NCBI RefSeq assembly: GCF_018613415.1
Contig: NZ_JAGGQG010000009.1
Span: forward strand, 107,497-171,496
Reading direction: 5' to 3'
From: Bacillus sp. ISL-18
GTDB taxonomy: Bacteria > Bacillota > Bacilli > Bacillales > Cytobacillaceae
DNA: 64,000 nucleotides
Shown here: positions 34,951-44,222 of the stretch, piece after piece
How the letters are laid out: the number at the start of each line of letters is the position of its first letter
Position numbering within the stretch: the first letter of the stretch is position 1
Translations under genes and position numbers: made by a program
The notes under the pieces: model-generated
The model's input: the letters and a program-made list of their open reading frames with translations, nothing else
Database searches by the model: none
Told to the model about the DNA's origin: nothing

Positions 34951-37680
34951 CTATCTATATAGCCAAACTTGGATCAGTGAGTACAACTGATCAAGATCAA
35001 TTGGTTTGCTAATGTAATCGGAAGCACCCGCCTCGATACATTGTTCACGATTATGTTTCATTGCCTTGGCTGTTAGGGCAATAATGGGTAAATCCTGAAA
35101 TTCCGGCTTCGTACGGATGTGGCTTATGGCCTCAAATCCATCCATTTCTGGCATCATAATATCCATCAAAATGAGATCAATCTCTGGAGTCTCCTGTAAC
35201 ACTTCGATTCCTTCCCTGCCATTTTCTGCAAAAAGAACATCGATTTCAAATTCCTCCAGTGCAGAGGATAAGGCATAAATATTTCGCATATCGTCATCTA
35301 CGATCAGAATCTTCTTCCCATTCATTAACGAGTATTCCTTTGTTACTTCGTCGCTGATGAGGTTATCCCCCGGTTGAGACTGACCCACGGGTTCCACCTC
35401 ATGTAGGGCAACAGCCGTTTCTAATAAGGCTGAAACGTGCTGTTCATTTTCTTTTGACTGATGAAGGGGCAAATAAAGCGTAAAGGAACTTCCAGCCCCT
35501 TCTTCACTTTGTAGTTCGATAAAGCCTCCAAGCAACTGGGCCAATTCTCGACTAATCGATAACCCTAAACCAGTCCCGCCATACTTTCGGCTAATCGTTC
35601 CGTCCGCTTGAATAAACGCATTAAAAACAACTTCCTGCTTATCTCTTGATATGCCAATTCCTGTATCCATTATGGTAAAACTGATCAAAGGCTCTGTCTG
35701 CTTTGCTGATTCAACTGGAATCCCCTTTTTAATCAGCAAGGAAACTCTTCCTTTTTCTGTAAACTTATATGCATTAGATAAAAGGTTTCTCAAAATTTGA
35801 TTCAGCCGATGCTCATCGGTGTAGATGGAATTTGGTAGATCCTCATCTAAAAGAATAGTAAACTCTAACCCTTTTTGACGAGCTAAAGGAGAAAAATATC
35901 GTTCGGCAAAGGTCGTAATCGTTTCAAATGGAACTTCTCCCTGAATGACCTCAATTTTTCCAGCTTCTACTTTGGCTAAATCTAACACCTCATTAATCAA
36001 GTGAAGCAAATCAATTCCCGAAGAGTAGATGGTTTGAATGTATTCTAGTTGTTTCCCTGTTAGATTTTCATTCTTCTTTTCCATTAGCATTTGAGCCAGA
36101 ATCAATAAACTATTCAAAGGGGTCCGGAGTTCATGGGACATATTCGCGAGGAATTCAGATTTATACTGGGAGGTGAGCGCAAGTTCTTGTGCTTTCTCCT
36201 CCAAAGCAAGACTGAATTTCTCCAATTTTTCGTTTTTCTCTTCCGAATGGATATACTGTTCCTCGAGTTCTTCGTTGATGATCCGCAGCTCCTCTTGCTG
36301 CTGCTGAAGCTCTTCTGATTGGCTTTGCAGTTCTTCTGTTAAAGCCTGTGATTCTTGTAATAACTTTTTGACCTGCACTCGATTTCCAATACTGTTGATG
36401 GTAATACCGATATGGGCCAAAACTTCTTGAAGAAGGGCTTGTTGAATCGCCGTAAACGGTTTAAAAGACGCGACTTCAAGCACAGCCAAAACCTCTCCTT
36501 CATATTCAGCCGGAAGAATTAATAGATTTTTAGGTGCCGCTTCACCGATTCCAGAAGTAATTTTTACATAATGATCGGGAATCTCGGAAATCATGATTGG
36601 TTTCTTTTCAACTGCACATTGACCAACAAGCCCCTCGCCAAGTTGGAAACTTCTCGACGTAACGGACTCATCGTTATAGGCATAGGAAGCCCTGCTGACC
36701 AGACGCTGGTCACCATTCTTACATTCTTTAATATAAAAGACACCAAAATGGGCATCTATCATCGGTGTGATTGTTTGGATAAATAATCGGGATAATGTGG
36801 AAAAATCTTCTACGGACGTATACATGGAAGTCATCTGCGCCACTTTTGATTTCAGCCAGCTATGCTCCTCCGCCTTTTCGATGAAGGCTTTTTCCTGTTC
36901 GGCTTTTTCTTCCAGAGCTTGGGCCATTTGATTATAAGCAACAGAGATCGCTCCAATTTCGTCTTTTGTAGCAACCTTAATGCGCGGAAACTGTGTTCCC
37001 TGATAAAGAGCCACATTTCCCATGACCGACGTCACCCGCTGCAAGTTTTTGGTCAACCCCCTAATAATCCAAAACGCGGCAATCAGCCCAATGAGCGGAC
37101 CAATAAGGACGATAAAATAAATCATGTTTAACTCAAAATTATAGGTTTGCCTGGTTCGTAAAAGTTGGTCTTTCAGTTCCTGTTCCTGCAGGGTAAATAA
37201 CAAATCGGTAATTTGATGGAGCCGAGCGCGATCACGCTTGATATCTCCCCAAATAAGTTTGTCAAAATGAGCGTTTCGATCCGTTTTTTGTAAAATGATA
37301 ATTTGGTTGCCGACATCCTCATAGGTTTTGTAAATCGTGTTAAATTTAGCAATTAAATTCTGTGTTTCTTTCCGGCTATCCACCTTTCCAAGTGTATCGA
37401 TCGAGGAGCGAATCGTTAACCTCGATTGCTCCCATTCATTCACGATTTGAGGAAGGACGTTTTCTGGGGGAATCGAGGCAATTTCACTTAGCTCTCTGCC
37501 CATGTTGCTTACTTCCAACTTCAACGTGGAAGCCATTAACTTCCGCTGGTCTAAATCAGAAACGACGGAATTCATGCTAACGGTTTGTTGATTAATCATT
37601 TCAATTAAAATCACTAGAAAAATAATGTTAAAAAGGAATATTAGTCCTAACCCACCATAAAGCTTTGTTCGAAATTTCAT
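34951..37680 (-). CDS. Hybrid sensor histidine kinase (RsbK-like: extracytoplasmic four-helix, HAMP, GAF, kinase, receiver)
   Basis: 909 residues. Helix 8-28, an extracytoplasmic helical sensor of CHASE3 type (29-186), helix 187-207, HAMP (208-262), GAF (about 290-430), a long coiled coil (435-505), HisKA with His516 in ANMSHELRTPLN, HATPase with LRNLLSNAYKF, DTGIGIS and GGTGLGLSI (701), and a receiver with Asp840 in LILMDIMMPEMDG. This order and length match RsbK of the B. cereus group. It leads a tight operon with CheR-type, receiver-kinase and sugar-binding-type genes. No sigB, rsbV or rsbY genes are in the window. Confidence 0.88.
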   Translation of the reverse strand: MKFRTKLYGGLGLIFLFNIIFLVILIEMINQQTVSMNSVVSDLDQRKLMASTLKLEVSNMGRELSEIASIPPENVLPQIVNEWEQSRLTIRSSIDTLGKVDSRKETQNLIAKFNTIYKTYEDVGNQIIILQKTDRNAHFDKLIWGDIKRDRARLHQITDLLFTLQEQELKDQLLRTRQTYNFELNMIYFIVLIGPLIGLIAAFWIIRGLTKNLQRVTSVMGNVALYQGTQFPRIKVATKDEIGAISVAYNQMAQALEEKAEQEKAFIEKAEEHSWLKSKVAQMTSMYTSVEDFSTLSRLFIQTITPMIDAHFGVFYIKECKNGDQRLVSRASYAYNDESVTSRSFQLGEGLVGQCAVEKKPIMISEIPDHYVKITSGIGEAAPKNLLILPAEYEGEVLAVLEVASFKPFTAIQQALLQEVLAHIGITINSIGNRVQVKKLLQESQALTEELQSQSEELQQQQEELRIINEELEEQYIHSEEKNEKLEKFSLALEEKAQELALTSQYKSEFLANMSHELRTPLNSLLILAQMLMEKKNENLTGKQLEYIQTIYSSGIDLLHLINEVLDLAKVEAGKIEVIQGEVPFETITTFAERYFSPLARQKGLEFTILLDEDLPNSIYTDEHRLNQILRNLLSNAYKFTEKGRVSLLIKKGIPVESAKQTEPLISFTIMDTGIGISRDKQEVVFNAFIQADGTISRKYGGTGLGLSISRELAQLLGGFIELQSEEGAGSSFTLYLPLHQSKENEQHVSALLETAVALHEVEPVGQSQPGDNLISDEVTKEYSLMNGKKILIVDDDMRNIYALSSALEEFEIDVLFAENGREGIEVLQETPEIDLILMDIMMPEMDGFEAISHIRTKPEFQDLPIIALTAKAMKHNREQCIEAGASDYISKPIDLDQLYSLIQVWLYR

Positions 37681-38107
37681 ATAGACCTCATTCTCCTGAT
37701 TGTTTTAATGAATTACAAATCGAAAATTATTAGTAAAAAATGAAAGGACGGGTGACAAATCAAAAAATAGAAGATTGAAAAAATTAATCGTATATTTATG
37801 TATTAAGCAGTTAGTGTAATGCATCTATATGAAATCTATATCTAATTTTGGAATTGATATTTTGCTGTAGTAGATCCTATTAAACTAATATGTATAAGCA
37901 AAAATACATTAGTAGACTAAATTAGTTTATCATAATCATTATAGCTAGAAAAGGTTTGTTAAAAAGAACACATAGGGCATGCCTGATCTATATCTATTCA
38001 AGCTATTATGTATTTATAAAAAATCCTCGAAATCATGAGGGATTTCGAGGATTTTTGCCTGCTGATCAAATGGGCCGAACTTCGGTGGAATTTATGATTT
38101 TTCCTAT
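37681..38107. other. Intergenic region upstream of the hybrid kinase operon
   Basis: AT-rich, no coding frame. It should hold the promoter of the four-gene signalling operon. The only structure is the terminator stem at 38020-38055. Confidence 0.6.
38020..38055 (-). terminator. Terminator after the FixH-like gene
   Basis: AAATCCTCGAAATC pairs with GATTTCGAGGATTT with a 6-nt loop, flanked by A and T runs, usable in both directions. Confidence 0.85.
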
Positions 38108-38482
38108 CTATTGAGCTTTGTTATATACAATCGAAAATCTTTTTTCGCCCTTCCATTTTTCTCCGTTGGAATCTATAGTAATGTTGGCCGTATAATCTCC
38201 TTCCATCTCAAATTTTGCTAGGCCAAGATAGACGCCATTTCCGGTTTCCTGCATCTTCATTGAAATATCTCCATGACTCATCCCTTGCATATCCAATTGG
38301 ACATTAACCTTAGCACCTTTTACTGGTTTACCGTCCTGATCTAAGATGGTTAGTTGAATCGGAGTAGACTGACCCGGTGTAAAGGATTTTGGAGTAGTTA
38401 GCTTTAAGTCAAAGTTAGTTGAACTGCAGCCTGTCATAAAGACCACTAGTAGGCTAAAAAGTAAAATCGTAAATTTGTTCAT
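38108..38482 (-). CDS. FixH/YtkA-like lipoprotein
   Basis: 124 residues. Lipoprotein signal with lipobox (residues 1-20, MTGCSST), then a small beta-sandwich domain of the YtkA/FixH type: TPKSFTPGQSTPIQLTILDQ, GKPVKGAKVNVQLDMQGMSH and GVYLGLAKFEMEGDYTANIT. The methionine and histidine in MQGMSHGD are a possible copper-binding patch, as in related proteins that serve cytochrome oxidase assembly; that is an inference. It stands alone with a terminator. Confidence 0.85.
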   Translation of the reverse strand: MNKFTILLFSLLVVFMTGCSSTNFDLKLTTPKSFTPGQSTPIQLTILDQDGKPVKGAKVNVQLDMQGMSHGDISMKMQETGNGVYLGLAKFEMEGDYTANITIDSNGEKWKGEKRFSIVYNKAQ

Positions 38483-38613
38483 TGTACCCCATCCCTTCTT
38501 TAGATTTGTCTTGTTGAATAAACCTTCTCTATCTTTTGTACTGAAGAAGACTAAATATGCTAATTTAAAATTTACTATTTTGTTTTTGAGGGATCGCGTA
38601 AGTATCTATAATT

Positions 38614-39519
38614 TTACTCCTCACCAAACTCTACATCAAATAGATAATTAGATAATTCGGCACTTTCAAAGCTTTCTTGTGTGATATGTCCTTGCTTATC
38701 TCTTTCTTCGCCTGTTTTCTCCATTGCATAGGTTAAAATATTATAACCTTCAACTGGCAGCAGCTTATCATCTAATAATTGAATTTTTCCATTTGAAACA
38801 ATAAAATGAGTTTGATTTTCTACTGCATAATTTTCCCGTTCCCCTGAGCTTTGTATCCCATAGGAAGAAAAGTCACCCTTAGTATGGGTAATATCTTTAA
38901 TATTTAGTACCTTAAGATTTTCAAAGAAACGATCAGCATCAATTAAGCGATTGAATTGGGGCCAGGTATCAAGCTGATGATACATAACTTGATACCTACT
39001 CTTACTAACATCATATTGAATTTTATAGAGATTATAGATATTACCACTTTGCTCGATTAATTGCCATCTTAAGTCTGTAATTCTACCATTTTTAACATAA
39101 TCTACTTCAAAATCCTCAAGACTCAAACTGTTGTTGTCTAGATTTAATTCCTGCTTAATCAGTTCATTTTCATCTTGAAAGTTTAGCGTAAATACTGAAC
39201 CAAGTTTATGTTCAATAATTGTTGGGCGACTTTCCCATACATGAATGGCAAATGGTAAAACCCAATGGGTAAGTATTAATGCGAGAACACCAATGATAGT
39301 AGCGATTCGTTTTACATCTACATTTAACTTGGGTCGAAAAAATATCAAATACACTACAAACCCAAGTGGCAGTGAAATATGATTGAGATTAAAGGCAAAT
39401 GAACCTAGTACAAAGTATCCCATTATTTTTAGCGGAAAATAAGATTCTGTATCGCTCTTTTTCTTCATTAAAAATAGGAAACTAACAAGTAATATTACCG
39501 TGTAAACAATAGATGCCAT
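38614..39519 (-). CDS. Membrane-anchored protein with large extracellular domain, unknown
   Basis: 301 residues from the ATG at 39519 (MASIVYT), which has TGGAGGT upstream; the longer frame starts inside that site. Three to four hydrophobic helices fill residues 1-110, then about 190 residues of polar, beta-rich sequence, presumably outside the cell. No family recognised. There is no obvious operon partner; remnants of other genes lie just upstream, so it may stand at the edge of an old deletion. Confidence 0.65.
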   Translation of the reverse strand: MASIVYTVILLVSFLFLMKKKSDTESYFPLKIMGYFVLGSFAFNLNHISLPLGFVVYLIFFRPKLNVDVKRIATIIGVLALILTHWVLPFAIHVWESRPTIIEHKLGSVFTLNFQDENELIKQELNLDNNSLSLEDFEVDYVKNGRITDLRWQLIEQSGNIYNLYKIQYDVSKSRYQVMYHQLDTWPQFNRLIDADRFFENLKVLNIKDITHTKGDFSSYGIQSSGERENYAVENQTHFIVSNGKIQLLDDKLLPVEGYNILTYAMEKTGEERDKQGHITQESFESAELSNYLFDVEFGEE

Positions 39520-39667
39520 TCTTACCTCCATCTGGTAGAATTACGCCAATGTGTTGAAAATCTTCAAATAAGCCTAAAATTTATTTTCGTGTTTGTTTAG
39601 ATCATTTCCCTCTTAAACAAACAACCATTTTAACACCATAAGCATTTTTACCAATTTTACCATATAA

Positions 39668-39838
39668 TTACGGATTCAAGTCCTCTCGCTTTAATGCAAC
39701 TTCAATCATGGCTTTTATATATCCTGTCTTATCTCCAATATCATAACGTTTTCCTATAAGTTCTAATGCAACCAGATTTTCCTTTTGACATAAAAGCCAG
39801 GGTGCATCGGTTAATTGCAGCTCATTTCCGACGCCAAG
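39668..39838 (-). pseudogene. Remnant of UTP-glucose-1-phosphate uridylyltransferase (galU), C-terminal end only
   Basis: The minus strand encodes LGVGNELQLTDAPWLLCQKE, then NLVALELIGKRYDIGDKTGY and IKAMIEVALKREDLNP before a stop. GVGNE(I/L)QLTDA, GKRYDIGDKxGY and the C-terminal end are those of GalU-type UDP-glucose pyrophosphorylases. The first 230 or so residues are missing. Just upstream (39840-39930) a different short frame joins at the break, so this is a deletion junction. Confidence 0.85.
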
Positions 39839-40106
39839 TTTTCACGCCAATCACCGATTGTTTCGTCCGATGATACGTAAACAGGTACGCAATGGTATGT
39901 CGAATCGATTGACTCATTTGGTAACACTCCTTTAATAACATCTCATTTATTATGTTTTCAGTATGAACCTTCAATCTGAAATCAGATTGAAGAAAAGCTG
40001 AATGTTTCCTGAAATATCATTTCGTCTGATCTTGAGAAGAGAATCGAATGTGAAATCTTTGCAAGATCACATAAGGATTGTTTTTAAAATTGCAGGTATT
40101 TTATGA

Positions 40107-40180
40107 ATCGCTGATAAAACGATTAAAACCGCTGATAAATGAGTAAAAATCGCTGATAAAACGATTAAAACTGCTGATAT
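40107..40180. repeat. Short tandem repeat (CGCTGATAAA units)
   Basis: The unit ATCGCTGATAAAACGATTAAA or a variant occurs about three and a half times with a period of about 20-22 bp (AATCGCTGATAAAACGATT, ACCGCTGATAAATGAGTAA, AATCGCTGATAAAACGATT, ACTGCTGATA). The units are non-coding. Confidence 0.8.
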
Positions 40181-40289
40181 CCTGTACTTTTAGAGGTTTA
40201 CATTAGTTAAAACAGCCATTTATGTAATTAACTACCCAAAAAAAGGATTGAGCCCTGTCCATACAAAGCTCAATCCTAAAATATCTGAT

Positions 40290-40510
40290 TATTTAGAGTT
40301 AAGCTGAGTCAAATTATAGATTGTGACACCATCTACTGTTTTTGACTTAAAGTTGTTCTGAACCCGAGTCGAAAACTCTGAGTTGGAGCCTTCCATAGGA
40401 CCGCCTTGGAAGTTACCGCCAGTAGTGCTTCCGTTGGTGGTGCCATTTGCAGAAATTTCAATAGTCGTGTTGCTGGCAAGAGTCAGCTGGGAAGCGGAAC
40501 TGTCTTTCGG
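40290..40510 (-). pseudogene. 3' remnant of an unidentified gene
   Basis: One open frame on the minus strand reads KDSSASQLTLASNTTIEISA then a Gly/Thr/Asn-rich stretch, and ends FKSKTVDGVTIYNLTQLNSK and a stop at 40290. There is no start codon with a ribosome binding site and no upstream continuation. The low-complexity Gly/Thr/Asn part suggests an extracellular protein end. I do not know the parent family. Confidence 0.45.
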
Positions 40511-40581
40511 GTTTATATACCGTTCCTAGTGCTTACAGTCTAACAAGGTTACTATTCCACAAATGCAGTATACAGAAATTA

Positions 40582-40605
40582 AGCGATGCTTCTATAAGCA
40601 TCGCT
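40582..40605 (-). terminator. Stem-loop after the ABC exporter operon
   Basis: AGCGATGCTT/AAGCATCGCT with a 4-nt loop, 11 bp beyond the permease stop; the T run after it is short (TTAATTTC). Confidence 0.55.
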
Positions 40606-40615
40606 CCCCTGTTCT

Positions 40616-41560
40616 TTAAATACTAATATCCCGCTTCTGGAAAAACACAAAAGTCAGAATCATAAAAATAGCATAATACACAGCCAGGATGGCCAATGAG
40701 ATCGGTAGTGTAATGTCCCCCAAAATCTTATCCTGCAAGGCATAAATGGTTAAATCAAGATGCGGAAAAATTAAAAACTTTGCCCATGTGTATTTTTCTG
40801 CAAGAAGCACAATTAATCCGCCCAGGGTGGAAGAGATAAACAGGACAAAGATTCCGATTCCCACTGCCAAAGCCTGACTTTTAAATAATGTGGAAAGCAT
40901 AAAGGCAATGGCCGTTATAACCAACAAACTTGGAAGATAGTAAGCAATCTTAAGGAAAAACTGCGGGCCGACTTCTGTTTCCTTCTGCCCGTCTAACGCC
41001 ATCTCAAAGATTTTTGCAGTAAAGTCCCCATTACCAAATGTAATCAAACCAACAAGGTATCCTGCAGTAATCAGTGTCGCTACAAGAATAAGCGAATAGA
41101 TAATTAAGGAAAGATATTTGGATAGGAGGATCGCCCATCTCTGATGAGGTCGAATTAACAGCTGCTTAATCGTTCCATCTGCAAATTCAGAGGACACACT
41201 AGCACTGCAGACAATCACCGCCAGCAGGGTCACCAACGTCGTCATACTAAATACAACATTATTCATAAAATGCCAGTTACTAATAGCATTAGGATTAATG
41301 TTTTCATCCAGGTATTTCTGCTTTTGTTCAATTTCACCAGTAATAAAATGTTTTTCATCCGCTGGTGCCGTTTTTGCATTCTGCTTTAACTCAGCTATCT
41401 GTGCCCTCATACCAGCTTGCCAGTTCGGGTCCGGTTCACCTGATACTTTATGGTAGATAATCCCCGCCACAATGACTGCCAATACGATTATGATTAGATA
41501 AATCCAGCTCGATTTTTTTTGAAACAATTTCATCAGTTCATTACGAATTAAGGCAATCAT
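40616..41560 (-). CDS. ABC-2 type exporter permease
   Basis: 314 residues with six transmembrane helices: one near the N-terminus (residues 19-37), a large extracellular loop of about 65 residues, then five helices. This is the pattern of the BcrB / lantibiotic-immunity permeases. The start overlaps the stop of the ATPase gene by 4 bp, so the two subunits are translationally coupled. Probably exports a peptide antibiotic or lipid-like compound; substrate unknown. The last gene of a two-gene operon. Confidence 0.88.
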   Translation of the reverse strand: MIALIRNELMKLFQKKSSWIYLIIIVLAVIVAGIIYHKVSGEPDPNWQAGMRAQIAELKQNAKTAPADEKHFITGEIEQKQKYLDENINPNAISNWHFMNNVVFSMTTLVTLLAVIVCSASVSSEFADGTIKQLLIRPHQRWAILLSKYLSLIIYSLILVATLITAGYLVGLITFGNGDFTAKIFEMALDGQKETEVGPQFFLKIAYYLPSLLVITAIAFMLSTLFKSQALAVGIGIFVLFISSTLGGLIVLLAEKYTWAKFLIFPHLDLTIYALQDKILGDITLPISLAILAVYYAIFMILTFVFFQKRDISI

Positions 41561-42501
41561 TTCATGACACCTCCACTCTCTCTTACTTCTTTGTTCGTTA
41601 TTTCTAAGAAACGGTCTTCTAGCGAGACAGTCACCCTGCTAATGCCATAAACCTCAATATCCTTTGAGATTAGTAGCTTATTAATGGTACTAATCGTAGC
41701 TTTTTCTACATTTACGGAGAATTGGTCGTCATCAAGCAACTTAATCTCGGAACCGGCAAACTGTTCGTTTAGGACATCTATTGCTTTTTGACTGTTGCTT
41801 ACCTCAAATAGGACCTCTGTCTTTTCGTCTTCCTCCATCGTTTCTTTCATGGAAGAAATATGTATTAGTTTACCTTTTTCAATAATGGCAAAACGATCAC
41901 ACATCAACTGCATTTCAGCTAAAAGATGAGAGGATACCAGAACGGAAATTCCTTCATGGGCAAGGTTATGTAAGTAATCTCTAAATTCTCTAATTCCTTG
42001 AGGATCCAATCCATTTGTCGGCTCATCGAGAATAAGCAATGACGGGTTATGTAATAACGCCTGAGCTACCCCCAGCCTTTGCCTCATTCCAAGAGAATAG
42101 GTCTTAACCTTTTGGTAAATGGCATCTTCTAATTTTACTAATCTAGCCACTTCCATAATCCGCTCATTTGACACATCTTGAATGGCCATATTCGCATAAT
42201 GCTTTAAATTCTTGTACCCACTCATATACTTGTAAAATTCCGGATTTTCAACAATTGCGCCAATTTCACTCATCGTCTTTTTAAATTGTCCATCGAGGTT
42301 AAAGCCATTAACACGAACCTCTCCGTTTGTTCGTTTGATCAGGCTGACAATCATACGGATAATGGTGGTTTTCCCTGCTCCATTAGGACCCAAAAGACCA
42401 AAGATTTCCCCTTTTTTTAAACTGAAGCTTACATCATCTACAATCTTCTTCTTGCCTATGAGCTTTGTTAATGATTGTACTTCTAAAGTATTTACCGCCA
42501 T
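41557..42501 (-). CDS. ABC exporter ATP-binding protein (BcrA-like)
   Basis: 314 residues from the ATG at 42501, which has AAAGAGGGG 7 nt upstream; the frame runs to 42597 without a site. Walker A GLLGPNGAGKTTI, Q loop near VENPEF, signature SLGMRQRLG, Walker B LLILDEPTNGLDPQG and the switch His in SSHLL are all intact. The C-terminal 90 residues are the extra domain of the BcrA/YxlF type. It drives the permease encoded next. Confidence 0.92.
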   Translation of the reverse strand: MAVNTLEVQSLTKLIGKKKIVDDVSFSLKKGEIFGLLGPNGAGKTTIIRMIVSLIKRTNGEVRVNGFNLDGQFKKTMSEIGAIVENPEFYKYMSGYKNLKHYANMAIQDVSNERIMEVARLVKLEDAIYQKVKTYSLGMRQRLGVAQALLHNPSLLILDEPTNGLDPQGIREFRDYLHNLAHEGISVLVSSHLLAEMQLMCDRFAIIEKGKLIHISSMKETMEEDEKTEVLFEVSNSQKAIDVLNEQFAGSEIKLLDDDQFSVNVEKATISTINKLLISKDIEVYGISRVTVSLEDRFLEITNKEVRESGGVMK

Positions 42502-42667
42502 ACGTTCCCCTCTTTCTTGTAGTAATAAATTCGTCTTTTTAGCCTTTTTTAATACTTGCCTACCATTATGTACGAAAAGAACACCAAAAAGTTCCAAATT
42601 TCTATACTATTTTATATCACTCATAAACTCAATTAAACTAATAAGTAAGTTTTAAAATCTTACGGCA

Positions 42668-42697
42668 TAAAAAATAGCCATCAACTTGATGGCTATG
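42668..42697 (-). terminator. Terminator after the flavodoxin gene
   Basis: ATAGCCATCAA/TTGATGGCTAT, followed on the minus strand by TTTTTTATG. Confidence 0.85.
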
Positions 42698-42715
42698 CCT
42701 TCGTCTTATTCCGAT

Positions 42716-43162
42716 TCATATGGCTTCGTTAATTCGTTTAATTTTTTTTGCAAAAGAATATGAAATAGCCTTAATCTCTTCCTCCGAACCGCCATCAACT
42801 TTCAATCCTGGCGTGATGACTTGACAACCTTGATTTTCTAAAGTTTCTTCTAAAATATTAACGGCTCTACCAAACTGTTCATAAGAGCTGTCACCTGCTC
42901 CAAATGCGGCAGCCAATTTACCTGATAAAGGGACCGCTAGCAATTCTTCATGAAAGCACATGATGTCATCTGCAAGCTCCCCATCTCCCCATGTATAACT
43001 TCCGATCAGAATACAATCGTATGACAATAGTTCCTCTGCAAACGTGTCAATGGCATCTTTTACCGTTACATGCCAACCCGACCTGGCTAATTCCTCTGCA
43101 ATGGAACGAGCGATGAGTTCAGTGGTTCCAGTCATACTCGCATAAACGATAATGTTATCCAT
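42716..43162 (-). CDS. Flavodoxin
   Basis: 148 residues. The FMN phosphate loop is VYASMTGTTELIA at the N-terminus; the flavin-sandwiching loops are GSYTWGDGELADD and FGAGDSSYEQFG. It is the usual short-chain flavodoxin length and carries one electron at low potential, replacing ferredoxin when iron is scarce. The promoter region has both an FNR-like site and a Fur box (43203-43281), which fits use in low-iron and low-oxygen growth. Own terminator. The FNR-type regulator gene lies directly upstream on the same strand. Confidence 0.92.
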   Translation of the reverse strand: MDNIIVYASMTGTTELIARSIAEELARSGWHVTVKDAIDTFAEELLSYDCILIGSYTWGDGELADDIMCFHEELLAVPLSGKLAAAFGAGDSSYEQFGRAVNILEETLENQGCQVITPGLKVDGGSEEEIKAISYSFAKKIKRINEAI

Positions 43163-43202
43163 TTTTTCACCTCGTTTTCACTTAACTTACCTAAGGCCAC
43201 AC

Positions 43203-43221
43203 ATTAATGATTATCATTCTC
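43203..43221 (-). promoter_or_regulatory. Fur box downstream of the inferred flavodoxin transcription start
   Basis: Minus-strand GAGAATGATAATCATTAAT matches the Fur consensus at 16 of 19 positions. It lies 41-59 bp before the start codon and about 10-30 bp after the inferred transcription start. Confidence 0.75.
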
Positions 43222-43239
43222 ATTTGTATCTACTCTTAT

Positions 43240-43281
43240 AGAATACGGCTCTTTTCATGATAAAACCTTGAGGTAAATCAA
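43240..43281 (-). promoter_or_regulatory. FNR-type site with spaced -10 (flavodoxin promoter)
   Basis: Minus-strand TTGATTTACCTCAA (43268-43281) matches the FNR box TTGAT-N4-ATCAA in 9 of 10 positions. A -10 TATTCT (43240-43245) lies 32 bp centre to centre, the spacing of a class II activated promoter. There is no good -35. Confidence 0.6.
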
Positions 43282-43367
43282 CTTTTTTACGATTGGTCAG
43301 CGAAATAATGGCACGACAAAAAAATGACCGGACACTGTGTTTATCAGTGGACGGCCATTCATCCTTT

Positions 43368-44078
43368 TCATATAAGCAATAATTCATCTTGGTTGACAAT
43401 TTCAATCCGTTTATGTGGTTTCTGCTTGATTAGCCCTTGATTTTCAAATTCGGCCAGTTTTCGGCTGATCGTTTCTGGGGTAGTCCCCAAAAAGGAGGCG
43501 AGATTTTTCTTGCTCATGGGTAAAATAAATTCCTTCGTCTGAGAGTCTTTTAGACACTCGACAAGAAAAAGTGCTATCCTTGTTTCCACTTTCTCCGTAG
43601 CAAAACGGGTTGTTTGTTTTTCGGACTGATCTAATCGTTTTGAAAACTCGGCCAGTATTTTCAAAGAGATGGAAGGATACTTTACCAGTAAATCCTGCAG
43701 ATCTGCTTGATGGATCGTGCAAACCATGGTATTGGTCATTGCTTCTGCGAACGATTCATGGAGATCGTTTCGAAATAACGCTAATTCCCCTGTAAAATCA
43801 CCTGGATTTAATATCCGGACCAATTGTTCTTTTCCTGTTTCCGAGAGTCGATAAATCTTCACTTTTCCTTTATGAACAATATAGAGGGAATCAGACCGGT
43901 CGCCTGCGTGATAGATTAACTCTCCTTTCTTAAACGGGACAGATTGAACCGTTGCCATTATTTCCTCCATTTGGTCCACTTCTAAATGATTAAAAATGGG
44001 GACGAGTAACACGCAGGTTTTATGAGAGCCGGAAGTTGAACATTCATGGTTATGGTGATGATGACAGGTGTTGTCCAT
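43368..44078 (-). CDS. FNR-type Crp-family regulator with candidate iron-sulfur cysteines
   Basis: 236 residues. The N-terminus MDNTCHHHHNHEC..C carries Cys5, Cys13 and Cys22; the cyclic-nucleotide-like beta barrel follows (GELIYHAGDRSDSLYIVHKG, NPGDFTGELALF). Cys120 in NTMVCTIH sits where E. coli FNR has Cys122 (SMVCEIP). Together these could hold an oxygen-sensitive 4Fe-4S cluster. The helix-turn-helix is KKNLASFLGTTPETISRKLA; Glu, Ser and Arg of ETISR are the residues by which FNR reads TTGAT. The Fnr of B. subtilis carries its cysteines at the C-terminus, so this is a different arrangement. GGGGAGGG precedes the ATG. Confidence 0.85.
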   Translation of the reverse strand: MDNTCHHHHNHECSTSGSHKTCVLLVPIFNHLEVDQMEEIMATVQSVPFKKGELIYHAGDRSDSLYIVHKGKVKIYRLSETGKEQLVRILNPGDFTGELALFRNDLHESFAEAMTNTMVCTIHQADLQDLLVKYPSISLKILAEFSKRLDQSEKQTTRFATEKVETRIALFLVECLKDSQTKEFILPMSKKNLASFLGTTPETISRKLAEFENQGLIKQKPHKRIEIVNQDELLLI

Positions 44079-44222
44079 TTACTTCCCTCCCCTTCTTTTA
44101 AATAAACCTTATCTATTTAGTATAACCGTTGATTTTGTCTTCCGGTGTCTTTTATATTGTAAAAATAAAACTTTGTATTCATCGACTCGGCCTCTCAATA
44201 AGACAGTCTCGTACCCTATTCC

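Larger units (their letters stand above)
39540..40615. other. Gene-remnant region between the membrane protein and the ABC exporter
   Basis: Over 1 kb with no intact gene. It holds the 3' end of a galU-like gene (39668-39838), a short unit repeat (40107-40180) and the 3' end of another gene (40290-40510). This looks like a region eroding by deletions. Confidence 0.7.
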
